This document shows, piece after piece, positions 50,028 through 58,488 of a stretch of 64,000 nucleotides of DNA. Numbering within the stretch: the first letter of the stretch is position 1; each line of letters starts with the position of its first letter. Both the position numbers and the translations under genes were made by a program. Origin of the DNA: JAAFIW01 sp031414805 (GTDB lineage Bacteria; Pseudomonadota; Gammaproteobacteria; Burkholderiales; Burkholderiaceae_C); NCBI GenBank assembly GCA_031414805.1, contig JANOQJ010000014.1, positions 65,676 through 129,675 of the forward strand. Direction: 5' to 3'. The notes below the pieces were generated by a model. The model saw nothing but the letters and a program-made list of their open reading frames with translations, did no database searches and was not told the origin of the DNA.

Positions 50028-50917
50028 ATTTGAGCCCACTCCGCTATCCCGGTAGCAAGGCAAATTTTGTTCCGGTTTTGGCCAACTTGTTAATTGAAAG
50101 TGACTTCAAAGTACATACATTCGTCGAGCCTTATGCGGGCAGCGCGTCAATGACGCTCGGTCTTTTAGAAAAAAAAATCATCAAAAATGCCTTGTTGGGC
50201 GAACAAGATCCACTGCTTTTTGCCTTTTGGGAGGCTGTGTTTCGGCATACGGATGAGTTGCTAGAGCGCTTTTTGGATTTACCCATCACGCTTGAAACAT
50301 GGCATAAGCTACGCCCCCTTCTTACTATTAAATCACCCTACGAGACAGATGATTTTGTTGGTTACGCATTAGCTGGTCTATTTTTTAACAGAACTAACTT
50401 TTCGGGAATATTGAACGGTGGACCTATTGGGGGAATGAAGCAGCTATCTGAATACAAGATTGATTGCCGAACTAATAAAGACGAAATCGCATGTCGAATT
50501 TTGGCGACTTCAACTTGGGCTGACAACGTGGAAGTTTTTTTTGGCGACGCAATCGAGTTGATAAACAAGCGTTCTCGACGTAAAACAGATTTCGTCTATG
50601 CTGACCCTCCCTATTATTTGCAGGGCGAGAGTTTGTATCGATACTTCTATCGATTAGGTGACCACAAGCGCTTGGCGCAAATGCTGACTGACACTGATGC
50701 AAATTGGCTTCTTAGTTACGACGATCACCATGTTATTGAGTTTTTGTATGAAAAATTCAACATGCGCCGCCATGACTTCCAGTACAGCGCCAGAAGCCCC
50801 AAAAAACACACTGAACTATTGATATCGAATTTCAATTTACCCCCTGTAATTGAAGGCTGGTCCACAGTGAAGCTCACAGCAAAACAAAAGGAAGAACTGA
50901 CGTCAGAGTCCAAATAA
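50024..50917 (+). CDS. dam: D12-class DNA N6-adenine methyltransferase
   Basis: 297 residues. Type alpha/D12 adenine methylase: LRYPGSKANF at the start (SAM contact), FVEPYAGSASMTLGL (motif I, 33-47) and DFVYADPPYYLQG with the catalytic DPPY near 194. The target sequence cannot be read from the protein. Overlaps the preceding gene by four bases (ATGA). Typical R-M and phage methylases share this architecture; here it likely protects host DNA from the partner gene product. Confidence 0.85.
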   Translation: MNLSPLRYPGSKANFVPVLANLLIESDFKVHTFVEPYAGSASMTLGLLEKKIIKNALLGEQDPLLFAFWEAVFRHTDELLERFLDLPITLETWHKLRPLLTIKSPYETDDFVGYALAGLFFNRTNFSGILNGGPIGGMKQLSEYKIDCRTNKDEIACRILATSTWADNVEVFFGDAIELINKRSRRKTDFVYADPPYYLQGESLYRYFYRLGDHKRLAQMLTDTDANWLLSYDDHHVIEFLYEKFNMRRHDFQYSARSPKKHTELLISNFNLPPVIEGWSTVKLTAKQKEELTSESK

Positions 50918-50945
50918 CTAGTAACTGCGCGCACTAATCTGCTAT

Positions 50946-51155
50946 TTAATTCGTAGCTGCTCGCGCACGCATCGATTGGTTTGTGGCTACTTTTCATGCT
51001 GAAAATTGCCAGTTTTTAACGTCAAAAGACCAACTTGAGGCAGGTTCAGCCTCGAAAAAAGCCCTGAAATGCCTTTTTTGGCCTGTTTTTACCCATGATT
51101 TAAGCCCCGAGACCAATGAATACGAGATCAAGCAGCTATAAAAACAGGAGTAAAT
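50946..51155. other. Intergenic stretch with decayed repeat copies
   Basis: The 328-base gap between the methylase and trxC has no gene. TTTAATTCGTAGCTGCTCGC at 50944-50963 and ATCAAGCAGCTATAAAAACA at 51127-51146 are decayed copies of the intergenic repeat in opposite orientations. Confidence 0.45.
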
Positions 51156-51245
51156 GAATTGGGCGTCGCCCCCGTTTCAGGCAGGGTAGCCCGGCATTCC
51201 CTAGCATTCCTTGCATTCCCACCCGCCAGCCACAAGCTAGCCCGT

Positions 51246-51847
51246 ATGAGCGAATCCCTGCACATCGTCTGCCCCCATTGCCACACCACCAACCGCGTGC
51301 GTGCGGATCAGCTTGCCAGCGCGCCTGACTGCGGGCAGTGCAAGCAGCCGCTGTTCACCGGCAAGCCGGTTGACCTGAGCGAGGCTGCGTTTGACAAGCA
51401 CCTGCAGCGCAACCAGATCCCGCTGCTGGTGGACTTTTGGGCACCGTGGTGCGGCCGGTGCCGCCAGATGGCACGTCGTGTGGTGTTGCACGCTACCCGG
51501 TACATAAAACTGCGTCTTTTTGCCCATGGCAGCGTTGTAAAGCCTCGCAATAGTGGAACTATTGCTGCGTTTTACGCCTTGCCCTGAGCAAAAATCCATC
51601 AGTTTTATTTGTACCGTCCAGCCTGCAACACCACACTGGCTACGTGCAGGCCGCAGCCCAGCTGGAGCCTGGCGTGCGCGTGGCCAAGGTGGACACCGAG
51701 GCGCAGCAGGCGCTGGGGTCGCGCTACCAGATCCGCAGCATTCCGACGCTGGCGCTGTTTGTCAATGGCTTTGAGGTGGCCCGCCAGGCCGGCGCCATGA
51801 GCGCCAGCGAGATCGTGCGCTGGACGCAGCAAAACATACCGGGCTGA
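51246..51847 (+). pseudogene. trxC: Thioredoxin 2 gene interrupted by a palindromic element
   Basis: Codons 51246-51477 give the Trx2 N-terminal zinc finger (VCPHCHTTNR, CGQCKQPLF) and active site VDFWAPWCGRCRQMA; 51637-51847 give the rest (QAAAQLEPGVRVAKVDTEAQ, RSIPTLALFVNGFEVARQAG). A 159-base inverted-repeat element separates them and creates an early stop. The active site is W-C-G-R-C where TrxC normally has W-C-G-P-C. The two halves are also out of register by two bases, presumably due to a target duplication or small deletion. Not functional as one protein. Confidence 0.88.
51478..51636. mobile_element. 159-bp MITE-like element inside trxC
   Basis: Imperfect terminal inverted repeats of about 35 bases: GTGTGGTGTTGCACGCTACC at 51478 onward pairs with the complement of the sequence ending ...GCCTGCAACACCACAC at 51636. 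An internal perfect stem GCAATAGT-GGA-ACTATTGC is centred near 51555. No transposase; a clear target duplication is not identifiable. Confidence 0.85.
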
Positions 51848-51926
51848 CAACGTCACCCACCCATCCGCGTGCGGCGGGCGCAACCGACGGGTGCGACGCC
51901 AGCGACAAGGTGGCTAGCATTGGTTG

Positions 51927-52547
51927 ATGCAACTTCAACCCGACTACAGCCCAGCCGCAGACCGCAACAGGCAGGCCATTCGGGATGTGCTGGTTAGCGT
52001 TGTGCCGGCGCAAGGCAACGCGCTTGAAATTGCTTCAGGCACTGGCCAGCATGTGGCCTGGTTTGCTTTCGGCCTGCCGGGGTGGGCATGGCAGCCCAGC
52101 GACGCACAGCCAGACGGGTTTGCGTCCATCAACGCCTGGGTCGCTGAACAAGGCGTGCGCAACGTGCGTTTGCCGGTGGTGATTGATGTGACGGCGACCA
52201 ACTGGTTGCCTGGCCAGCAGCAATTCGACCTGATTTACTGCGCCAACATGCTGCACATCGCGCCATGGGCCACCTGCGCCGGCCTGATGCACGGCAGCGC
52301 GCAGCACCTTGCACCCGGCGGTCGGCTCGTCACCTATGGCCCCCATCTTGAAGACGGCGTGCCTACGTCACCGGGCAACCTGGCGTTTGACGAAAGCCTG
52401 CGCGAACACAACCCAGCCTGGGGCATTCGCCGCATTGCAGACGTGAAGGCGCAAGCCGTCAAAGCGGGGCTGCGGCTACTTTCCAGGCACGCCATGCCCG
52501 CCAATAATTTGCTGCTGGTGTGGGTGCGCGAGCAGCCTTCTGAATGA
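51927..52547 (+). CDS. DUF938 SAM-dependent methyltransferase
   Basis: 206 residues. ALEIASGTGQHVAWFA (~34-49) is the SAM-binding motif I; YSPAADRNRQAIRDVL at the start, WQPSDAQPDGFASI and DLIYCANMLHIAPW are DUF938 hallmarks. Substrate unknown. ATG 51927 preferred over a TTG just upstream. Confidence 0.9.
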   Translation: MQLQPDYSPAADRNRQAIRDVLVSVVPAQGNALEIASGTGQHVAWFAFGLPGWAWQPSDAQPDGFASINAWVAEQGVRNVRLPVVIDVTATNWLPGQQQFDLIYCANMLHIAPWATCAGLMHGSAQHLAPGGRLVTYGPHLEDGVPTSPGNLAFDESLREHNPAWGIRRIADVKAQAVKAGLRLLSRHAMPANNLLLVWVREQPSE

Positions 52548-52620
52548 CGCCGGATCCGACCCCGAATGCTTGTTGCGTCGCTGAGGGATTCAATCACTAC
52601 GATATTGATAGCTGCTTGAG

Positions 52621-52770
52621 CAATATTGATCCGGCACGGTTTATTCCCGACCGTTCGCCCTGAGGTGGCTGTTCCGATGATCCTGAGGTATCGAAGGAAG
52701 GGCTCGCGAGGGCTTCGATACCTCAGCCCGAACGGGAATTCGCGATTAAATCGTGCCGGATCAATATTGA
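52621..52770. mobile_element. 132-bp palindromic element with 9-bp direct repeats
   Basis: CAATATTGA at 52621-52629 and 52762-52770 flank a 132-base element whose ends are inverted (TCCGGCACG / CGTGCCGGA). Inside, CTGAGGTATCGAAG and CTTCGATACCTCAG form a perfect 14-base inverted pair around the common proteobacterial motif CCGTTCGCCCTGAGG. It interrupts the first tandem unit. Confidence 0.82.
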
Positions 52771-52824
52771 CCTGGGCGAGCGGCTGTTTTGGCTTCAAAT
52801 CCGCTCAGCACGCCAGAAAAATGG

Positions 52825-53042
52825 GGGTCGGATCCCAATTCAGGACGCGGTTTATTCGGAGACCCTCAAAGCGGATACGAAATCGGGCTCCGACCCCGAT
52901 TTTTGGGTTCCGGCGCGGGACAAAGCCCGCACGCACAGGCTTGCAGTCGCCGGGTACACGCAATCGGGGTCGGAGCAAAATTTCGTATGGGTACCCCGCC
53001 CGCCGATTCAAACCGCGTCCTGAATTTTGATCCGACCCCGAT
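52825..53042. repeat. Nested palindromic segment, unit 1
   Basis: Outer arms GTCGGATCCCAATTCAGGAC (52828 on) and GTCCTGAATTTTGATCCGAC; inner arms ACGAAATCGGGCTCCGACCC (near 52877) and GGGTCGGAGCAAAATTTCGT (near 52968). Capable of a long cruciform. Confidence 0.8.
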
Positions 53043-53156
53043 TGCTTGTTGCGTCGCTGAGGGATTCAGCCACTGCGTTTTTGATAGCTGCTTGAGCAGT
53101 ATTGATCTGGGCGAGTGGCTGTTTTGGCTTCAAATCCGCTCAGCACGCCAGAAAAA

Positions 53157-53376
53157 TGGGGTCGGATCCCGATTCAGGACACGGTCTATTCGTAGACCCT
53201 CACAGCGCATACGAAATCGGGCTCTGACCCCGATTTTTGGGTTCCGGCGCGGGACAAAGCCCGTGCGCACAGGCTTGCAGTCGCCGGGTACACGCAATCG
53301 GGGTCGGAGCAAAATTTCGTATCGGTACCTCGCCCGCAGATTCAAACCGCGTCCTGAATTTTGATCCGACCCCGAA
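53157..53376. repeat. Nested palindromic segment, unit 2
   Basis: Same architecture as the segment in unit 1 with a handful of base differences (for example CTCTGACCCC for CTCCGACCCC). Confidence 0.8.
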
Positions 53377-53483
53377 TGCTTGTTGCGCCGCTGAGGGATT
53401 CAGCCACTACGTTTTTGATAGCTGCTTGAGCAATAAATACAAGGGCTAAAGCTCGTTTTTCCTTATTTTCACCACCCCAACCC

Positions 53484-54082
53484 ATGAACGCCCTACTCGT
53501 TATCGCGCATCCCAGCCCCTCCAGCTTCACCCATGCCATGGCCGATGTCGCCGCTGGCGTGCTGTCTGAATCGGGCTACGCACTGACCCGGCACGATCTG
53601 TACGCGCAGGGGTTCAACCCGGTGCAGCCCACGGTCGAGAGCGCGAATACCACTTCCGCCGACGCCTTGGTGGAAGCGCATTGCGCCGACCTCAGCAAAG
53701 CAGACTTGATCCTCATCTTTCACCCCAACTGGTGGAGCCAGCCGCCCGCCATCCTGAAAGGCTGGATTGATCGCGTCTTCAGGCTCAACACCGCCTACGG
53801 GTACCCGGACGGCGTGGGTACGAGGGTGAGCCGGTGGGTTTGCTCAAGGCAAAACACGCCCTTGTCTTCAACACGTCAAACACGCCCGCAATGCGAGAAC
53901 AGGCGGTTTTCGGCGACCCCCTGGAGACCCTTTGGCGAACCAGCGTCTTTGCTCTCTGTGGCGTGAGCAGCGTTCACCGGCGCATGTTCGGCCCCATGGC
54001 GTCCAGCGACCCGGAGCAACGTGCAAGCTGGCTCGAAGAGGTTCGCAGCCTTGTAAAGCAGGCAGCCGGATCGCCCGCATAG
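53484..54082 (+). pseudogene. NAD(P)H quinone oxidoreductase (flavodoxin fold), frameshifted
   Basis: 53484 to ~53820 encodes MNALLVIAHPSPSSFTHAMA, FHPNWWSQPPAILKGWIDRV and AYGYPDGVG of a MdaB/KefF/NQO-type FMN quinone reductase. Near 53820 one base is missing: inserting G in GTGGGTACGAGG would restore GDEGEPVGLLKAKHALVFNTSNTP, which is read in another frame to 54082. A normal protein would be about 200 residues. Inactive as it stands, unless this is a sequencing indel. Confidence 0.82.
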
Positions 54083-54098
54083 GCACGGCGGTTTTAGA

Positions 54099-54120
54099 GG
54101 CTCCGCGAGCTCGCGGGGCC
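54099..54120. repeat. GC-rich hairpin after the quinone reductase
   Basis: GGCTCCGCGAGCTCGCGGGG then CC: ten-base stem with a near-zero loop, without a T-run. Confidence 0.4.
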
Positions 54121-54250
54121 CCGCCATCACTGTCCCAGCTCACTAGACCCGAATCGGTTTGCGCAGCATCCGATCAACTGTTGGGCGATGACCAATCGCT
54201 CTTACACTTGTAAGACCCTCCAAACAACCCATCCCCGGATCAGGAGCAAC

Positions 54251-55567
54251 ATGGAACAGCAGGAAAAGCAACAGTTTCAAGCCATCGTGCACAAGATGCT
54301 AAGTGCCATGGTGCAGTTGAAGGGGTCGGATCTGTTCCTGACGGCTGGCTTCCCGCCGGCCATCAAGATCAACGGCAAGCTGACCCGGCTCAATGAGAAC
54401 CCGCTGACAGCGGAGCAGACCAGCAAGATGGCACGCGCCATCGCTTCGGAAAAGCAGTGGCAGGGTTTCCTGGATACCAAGGGCCAGAATTTTGCGATTT
54501 CGCTGGAGGGCACCGGTCGCTTTCGCATCAACATCTTCACGCAGCAACAGCGCTGCGGCATGGTGATCCGCGTGATCACGACCGAGATTCCAGACTTCGA
54601 CCAGATGAAGCTGCCGCCCATTCTCAAGGCGATCGTGCAGGAAAAGCGCGGCCTGATTCTGCTGGTGGGCGCTACCGGATCGGGCAAGTCGACCACGCTG
54701 GCGGCGATGCTGGGGGTGCGCAACCGGGAATCGCATGGCCACATCATCACCATTGAGGACCCGGTGGAGTACGTGCATCCGCACGGGAACTGCATCGTCA
54801 CGCACCGCGAGGTCGGCATCGACACGGTGGGCTGGTTCGACGCGCTCAAGGACACCCTGCGCCAGGCACCCGACGTGATCCTGATTGGCGAAATCCGCGA
54901 TCAGGAGACCATGGAATACGCGCTCAATTTCTCCGAGACAGGCCATCTGTGCATGGCCACCCTGCACGCCAACAGCGCCAACCAGGCGATTGACCGCATC
55001 GTCAACTTCTTCCCCGTCGAAAAGCACGATCAGGTGCGCAGTGACCTGGCGCTGAACATGCGCGCCATCGTGTCGCAGCGCCTGGTTCGCAAGATTTCGG
55101 GTGGGCGCTCCGCGGCTGTCGAAATCCTGCTCAGCACGGCGACTTCGCGTGATGCGATCGCCAAGGGCGAGGTCGGCCAGCTCAAGGAGATCATGAAGAA
55201 ATCCGTCGAGCTGGGCATGAAGACCTTCGATCAGTGCCTGTTCGAGCTGTACGAGGCAGGCGACATTTCGGTGCAGGAGGTGCAGGTCAACGCGGATGCC
55301 AAGAGCGACCTGATGTTGCGCCTGAAGCTGAACAGCCGGCGTTTCACGCGGGAAGAGGCGCCCGGCGGCATCGGCGACGACTCGGGCGGGTTGTCGCTGC
55401 AGGTCGATGCAGCACCCGACGAGGAAGTTCACAAGAAACTGGGCGAGTTCAAGAAGCCGGAGCCTGCGAAGGCTGGGGCTTCAGCCGTGGCGGCAGCGCC
55501 CGCAGCCAGACCCGCACCGATGTCGCTGTCGCTCGAGGAAAAGCCGACAACGCCACCGAGAGCCTGA
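54251..55567 (+). CDS. pilU: Type IV pilus retraction ATPase PilU
   Basis: 438 residues. PilT-type hexameric ATPase: Walker A GATGSGKSTTLAAM near 155, Asp box ITIEDPVEYVH, Walker B DVILIGEIRDQETM, His box HLCMATLHANSANQAID. SDLFLTAGFPPAIKINGKL begins the N-domain. The subset with KTFDQCLFELYEAGDIS matches PilU, the accessory retraction motor. The C-terminal ~50 residues are Ala/Pro/Lys-rich and variable. AGGAGCAAC precedes ATG 54251. No pilT is next to it; the pilMNOPQ operon lies 40 kb away. Confidence 0.93.
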   Translation: MEQQEKQQFQAIVHKMLSAMVQLKGSDLFLTAGFPPAIKINGKLTRLNENPLTAEQTSKMARAIASEKQWQGFLDTKGQNFAISLEGTGRFRINIFTQQQRCGMVIRVITTEIPDFDQMKLPPILKAIVQEKRGLILLVGATGSGKSTTLAAMLGVRNRESHGHIITIEDPVEYVHPHGNCIVTHREVGIDTVGWFDALKDTLRQAPDVILIGEIRDQETMEYALNFSETGHLCMATLHANSANQAIDRIVNFFPVEKHDQVRSDLALNMRAIVSQRLVRKISGGRSAAVEILLSTATSRDAIAKGEVGQLKEIMKKSVELGMKTFDQCLFELYEAGDISVQEVQVNADAKSDLMLRLKLNSRRFTREEAPGGIGDDSGGLSLQVDAAPDEEVHKKLGEFKKPEPAKAGASAVAAAPAARPAPMSLSLEEKPTTPPRA

Positions 55568-55583
55568 ATGTCGCGGAGGCTTT

Positions 55584-56093
55584 ATGAACGAGTTTGACAC
55601 CATTGACGACCACTTTGCCAGGCACGCCAGGCTGCTGATGGAGGCGTCGGCAGAGCGCCTCAAGGCCTTGCGCAGCTGCTCCTTCTTCGAGCCAGTTTCG
55701 GATGATTGGCTGCGGCGCATCGCGGAGATGGCGCAGGTCAAGACGTTTTTTTCGGATGTCTCCATCACGACGCAGGATGAAGACATGAAGGCGTTCTATG
55801 TGATCCTGTACGGCTCGGCCGAGGCATTCCGCAACGGCAAGCTGGTCGGCACCATAGCAACCGGAGACTGCTTCGGCGAAGGCATTTTCTTTTCCGATGG
55901 CAGCATCACCACGTCGGCAACGGTGATTGCCGACGACAAGCTGATCGCCGCGGAATTCAGCAAGGCCGTCGTCGAGCAGTTGCATGCCGACCCCCACGCG
56001 ATGGTCAGCATGAACAAGGCGCTGCTGCTCGCGCTATTCAAGAAACTCCACGGTGCGAACCAGAAGATCGAACGGCTGCTGCTGAGGTCGTGA
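55584..56093 (+). CDS. Cyclic-nucleotide-binding domain protein
   Basis: 169 residues: one cNMP-binding beta-roll (FYVILYGSAEAFRNGKLVGTIATGDCFGEGIFFSDG), with the phosphate cassette GDCFGEGIFF lacking the Arg that usually binds the cyclic phosphate, preceded by a helical segment. No output domain. GCGGAGG precedes ATG 55584, 16 bases after pilU. This pilU-linked arrangement suggests a regulatory role in pilus retraction, by inference. Confidence 0.82.
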   Translation: MNEFDTIDDHFARHARLLMEASAERLKALRSCSFFEPVSDDWLRRIAEMAQVKTFFSDVSITTQDEDMKAFYVILYGSAEAFRNGKLVGTIATGDCFGEGIFFSDGSITTSATVIADDKLIAAEFSKAVVEQLHADPHAMVSMNKALLLALFKKLHGANQKIERLLLRS

Positions 56094-56331
56094 AGTCAAA
56101 AAGAAGGCCCATTGCGCATTGCGCAGGCCGAACCGGCAGACCCATGCTCTCCTTCAACCCAGAATTTCCATTAGGGTTTGGATAGACAACGGATGCAGTT
56201 GCGAGTCAGTTTTGGCTCGAATGAGGAGCTCATGGCCTGTGCCATGGGCGACGAAGAGGGTCGAAAATGGCCGCAAATGCGCCGTTGGAATCCGAACAGC
56301 ACCGAAGGTGCGCCCAATGGAAAATCTGGGT

Positions 56332-56997
56332 TCAGGCCAGCGGATCTCCCGCCATCACCATCCCGCCCCACTGGTCCATGGTGATCAGGCCGCCCACCGT
56401 ATCCGCCTTGTTCTGGTCACGCACCGGCAACACGCCCTGAATCGCGTCGATGCGCTTCCAGCCGGGAATGGGCTGCACGCCAACCGCATCGGGTATGTAG
56501 CGCGAGGGCTCCATGCGTTGCATGCGCGGGATGTATCGCGGGCAGTTGGTGATCAGCGCGGTGATGTTGACCTGCACCGCAAACTGCGCGCCCGGAAAAT
56601 GCCCTACCAAAGCCGGGTCGTCGGTCAGCGATGCCTTGCCCTGCACGCGTAGCCGTGCGGGCCGGTCAAACGCCATGAACAGCATGCCGATTTGTGCGCT
56701 CGTGGCGATGTTGCCCATGGAGAAATACATGCCGTTGCCATCGTAGTTGGGGAACAGAAGGGTGCGATCGTCCAGCACCTTCACAAAGCCGGGTGCGCCG
56801 CCTTTGTAGCTGACGGTGGGCGCGCCTTTGTCGTCTACCGATGCCAGCCAGAACATCTCGGCGCTGCTGATAAATCCCTTGTCCAAATCCGTCAGCTCGT
56901 CATGCACGATGACGGCCAGCTCAGCGTCGGCCAGGTTGCGCGTGTCAAACCGGTCTTGCAGCTTGCGGGCTTCGGTGGTGTAAGTGAATTGGTGCAT
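56332..56997 (-). CDS. Pyridoxamine 5'-phosphate oxidase family protein
   Basis: 221 residues. Split-barrel flavin-binding fold: FISSAEMFWLASVDDKGAPTVSYKGG and MGNIATSAQIGMLFMAF followed by RLRVQGKA. Resembles pyridoxamine-oxidase-related proteins of unknown role rather than PdxH. Adjacent to and in the same direction as the nitrilase, 15 bases downstream; likely co-transcribed. Confidence 0.82.
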   Translation of the reverse strand: MHQFTYTTEARKLQDRFDTRNLADAELAVIVHDELTDLDKGFISSAEMFWLASVDDKGAPTVSYKGGAPGFVKVLDDRTLLFPNYDGNGMYFSMGNIATSAQIGMLFMAFDRPARLRVQGKASLTDDPALVGHFPGAQFAVQVNITALITNCPRYIPRMQRMEPSRYIPDAVGVQPIPGWKRIDAIQGVLPVRDQNKADTVGGLITMDQWGGMVMAGDPLA

Positions 56998-57012
56998 GGT
57001 TAACGCTCCAAT

Positions 57013-58023
57013 TCAAGGCTGCACAGCGGTGGATTCCGCCGCCTGGCGCAAGCCCTGGTCGAAGTTCACCACCGGGCGGCGGCGGGTGGTGTCCAGCATC
57101 AGGCGGGTGACGTCGGGGCGCGAGTAGTGGCCGACCGGGTCGGCAGCGGCCTTGGCCACGGCGATCATGGGCAGGCTGATGTCGGCATACAAAATACCTT
57201 CTTTGTCTTCGGCCAAGGGCTCGCACAGCGGGCGGCCATCGGGGCCAAAAATCATGGAGAAGCCGCCACCGGGTTTACCGGTCTCGGGGTTGAGCATGGC
57301 GGTTTTGTCGGGCGTGTCGCACAGCATGTCAAAGGTGTCTTGCCCGGTGAGCGCCACGGCGGCCAGCACGTAGCAGCTGCCCTCCACCGCATAGGTCTGG
57401 CTGGCCGCCATGTTTACCTGATGACCCAGTGCATACGCACCGCCGCGATACAAGGTGAAGCTGGGCCAGGCCGCCACATGCACCTGCTCGTGCATGGAGT
57501 ACATGGCGTATTTGGAAAGTGGCTGCAAATGCTCCCAGCAGCACAGCCCGCCCACGCGGCCCACGCTGGTGTCGGCCACCTGAAAGTCAGACCCATCGCC
57601 CTCGCCAAACAGCGTGCGCTCTACATGCGTGGGCTTGAGCTTGCGGCGCGCGTAAATCAGCTTGCCGTCGTCGCCAATCAGCGCTTGCGCCATGTAGAGG
57701 CTGCCGCCATCTATCTCGGTGAAACCCATCATCACGTTGATATTCCCGCGCGCCGCCGCCGCGCCCAGCTGCGCCATCTCCGGGCCATCCACCCGCATCG
57801 AGTTCGCGTGATAGCGCGGGACAAACTGCAAACCCCAAGCCGGCGCACCCAGCCACAGCCACCACGGGTAGCCCGGAATCCAGGTTTCGGGGAACGCAAT
57901 CAGCTTGGCACCGTTGGCGGCGGCTTCATCAATCAGCTTGATCGCCTTGGCCACACAGCCAGGTAAGTCCATGAACACCGGGGCGGCTTGCACCACGGCG
58001 GCTTTGAAGTTGGGGTTGGGCAT
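57013..58023 (-). CDS. Nitrilase
   Basis: 336 residues of the carbon-nitrogen hydrolase superfamily. The catalytic triad is Glu in FPETWIPGYPWW, Lys in RRKLKPTHVE and Cys in GGLCCWEHLQPL; the second C in C-C-W-E-H is typical of true nitrilases (EC 3.5.5.-), which convert nitriles to acids and ammonia. AGGAG six bases upstream of ATG 58023 fixes the start. With the flavin-binding neighbour it may form a nitrile or cyanide-utilisation unit. Confidence 0.92.
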   Translation of the reverse strand: MPNPNFKAAVVQAAPVFMDLPGCVAKAIKLIDEAAANGAKLIAFPETWIPGYPWWLWLGAPAWGLQFVPRYHANSMRVDGPEMAQLGAAAARGNINVMMGFTEIDGGSLYMAQALIGDDGKLIYARRKLKPTHVERTLFGEGDGSDFQVADTSVGRVGGLCCWEHLQPLSKYAMYSMHEQVHVAAWPSFTLYRGGAYALGHQVNMAASQTYAVEGSCYVLAAVALTGQDTFDMLCDTPDKTAMLNPETGKPGGGFSMIFGPDGRPLCEPLAEDKEGILYADISLPMIAVAKAAADPVGHYSRPDVTRLMLDTTRRRPVVNFDQGLRQAAESTAVQP

Positions 58024-58191
58024 GAAGGGCTCCTGTGGGTTGGGGGTTGGATCGGGTACTTGCCAACGAATGGTGCAGGGGCGCGGGCGGGTTTGCTTGA
58101 CTGGGTGCGCGGTGGGTGTTGGATAGGGGCGCGGGTACAGCAGAATCTCTCGACCCTCTCGAATTTCGTATCCCATGAAATACACTACCAA

Positions 58192-58478
58192 GTGATTGAA
58201 GTTCGCCAAACCGCCAAGTACGCTGCATGGTTCGCTAACCTTCGCGGTCAGCGAAAGTACGTATCGATGTCCGAATTCGCCGCTTGTCTCTTGGAAACCC
58301 TGGCGACATCAAGCCTGTTGGCGACGGCGTTTTAGAACTTCGAGTCCATGTCGGCCCCGGCTACCGGGTGTATTTCGTGCAGCAAGGCACTGAATACATC
58401 GTTCTTTTGGCAGGTGGCGATAAGTCGTCGCAAGACAGCGATATCCGTGAAGCCAAAGCACTGGCTCGTGAACTGTAG
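58192..58478 (+). pseudogene. RelE/HigB-like toxin gene, frameshifted
   Basis: From GTG 58192 the frame encodes IEVRQTAKYAAWFANLR; then the conserved continuation RSAKVRIDVRIRRLSLGNPGD, GVLELRVHVGPGYRVYFVQQG and LLAGGDKSSQDSDI to 58478 is found in another frame, joining near 58243-58246 with a net loss of one base (or four). This is the RelE/ParE-superfamily (Gp49-type) addiction-module toxin. The antitoxin gene begins ten bases downstream and is intact, as expected for a decayed toxin. Confidence 0.82.
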
Positions 58479-58488
58479 GAGAAAGCAA

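Larger units (their letters stand above)
52553..53450. repeat. Tandem ~335-bp repeat units
   Basis: The motif GATCCGACCCCGAATGCTTG starts at 52553, recurs as GATCCGACCCCGATTGCTTG at 53029 and as GATCCGACCCCGAATGCTTG at 53363. Removing a nested 141-base insertion from the first unit gives spacings of 335 and 334. Each unit contains one intergenic-repeat copy (cores near 52608, 53083 and 53419) and, in the two full units, a ~215-base palindromic segment. No gene is supported in these 900 bases. Confidence 0.88.

Noticed and set aside
47780..50917. Assignment of the cassette to BREX, DISARM or Dnd
   Set aside because: No PglZ, PglX, DrmA/B, DndB-E or related signatures are present; only an adenine methylase and a ParB-like fold are recognised.
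52789..53449. Several open frames of 70-190 codons across the tandem repeats
   Set aside because: They are translations of palindromic repeat DNA (the same peptide appears twice and in both directions), with no ribosome-binding sites or known domains.
52553..53450. Possible CRISPR array
   Set aside because: Units are ~335 bases, tandem and palindromic without short spacers; no cas genes are present.
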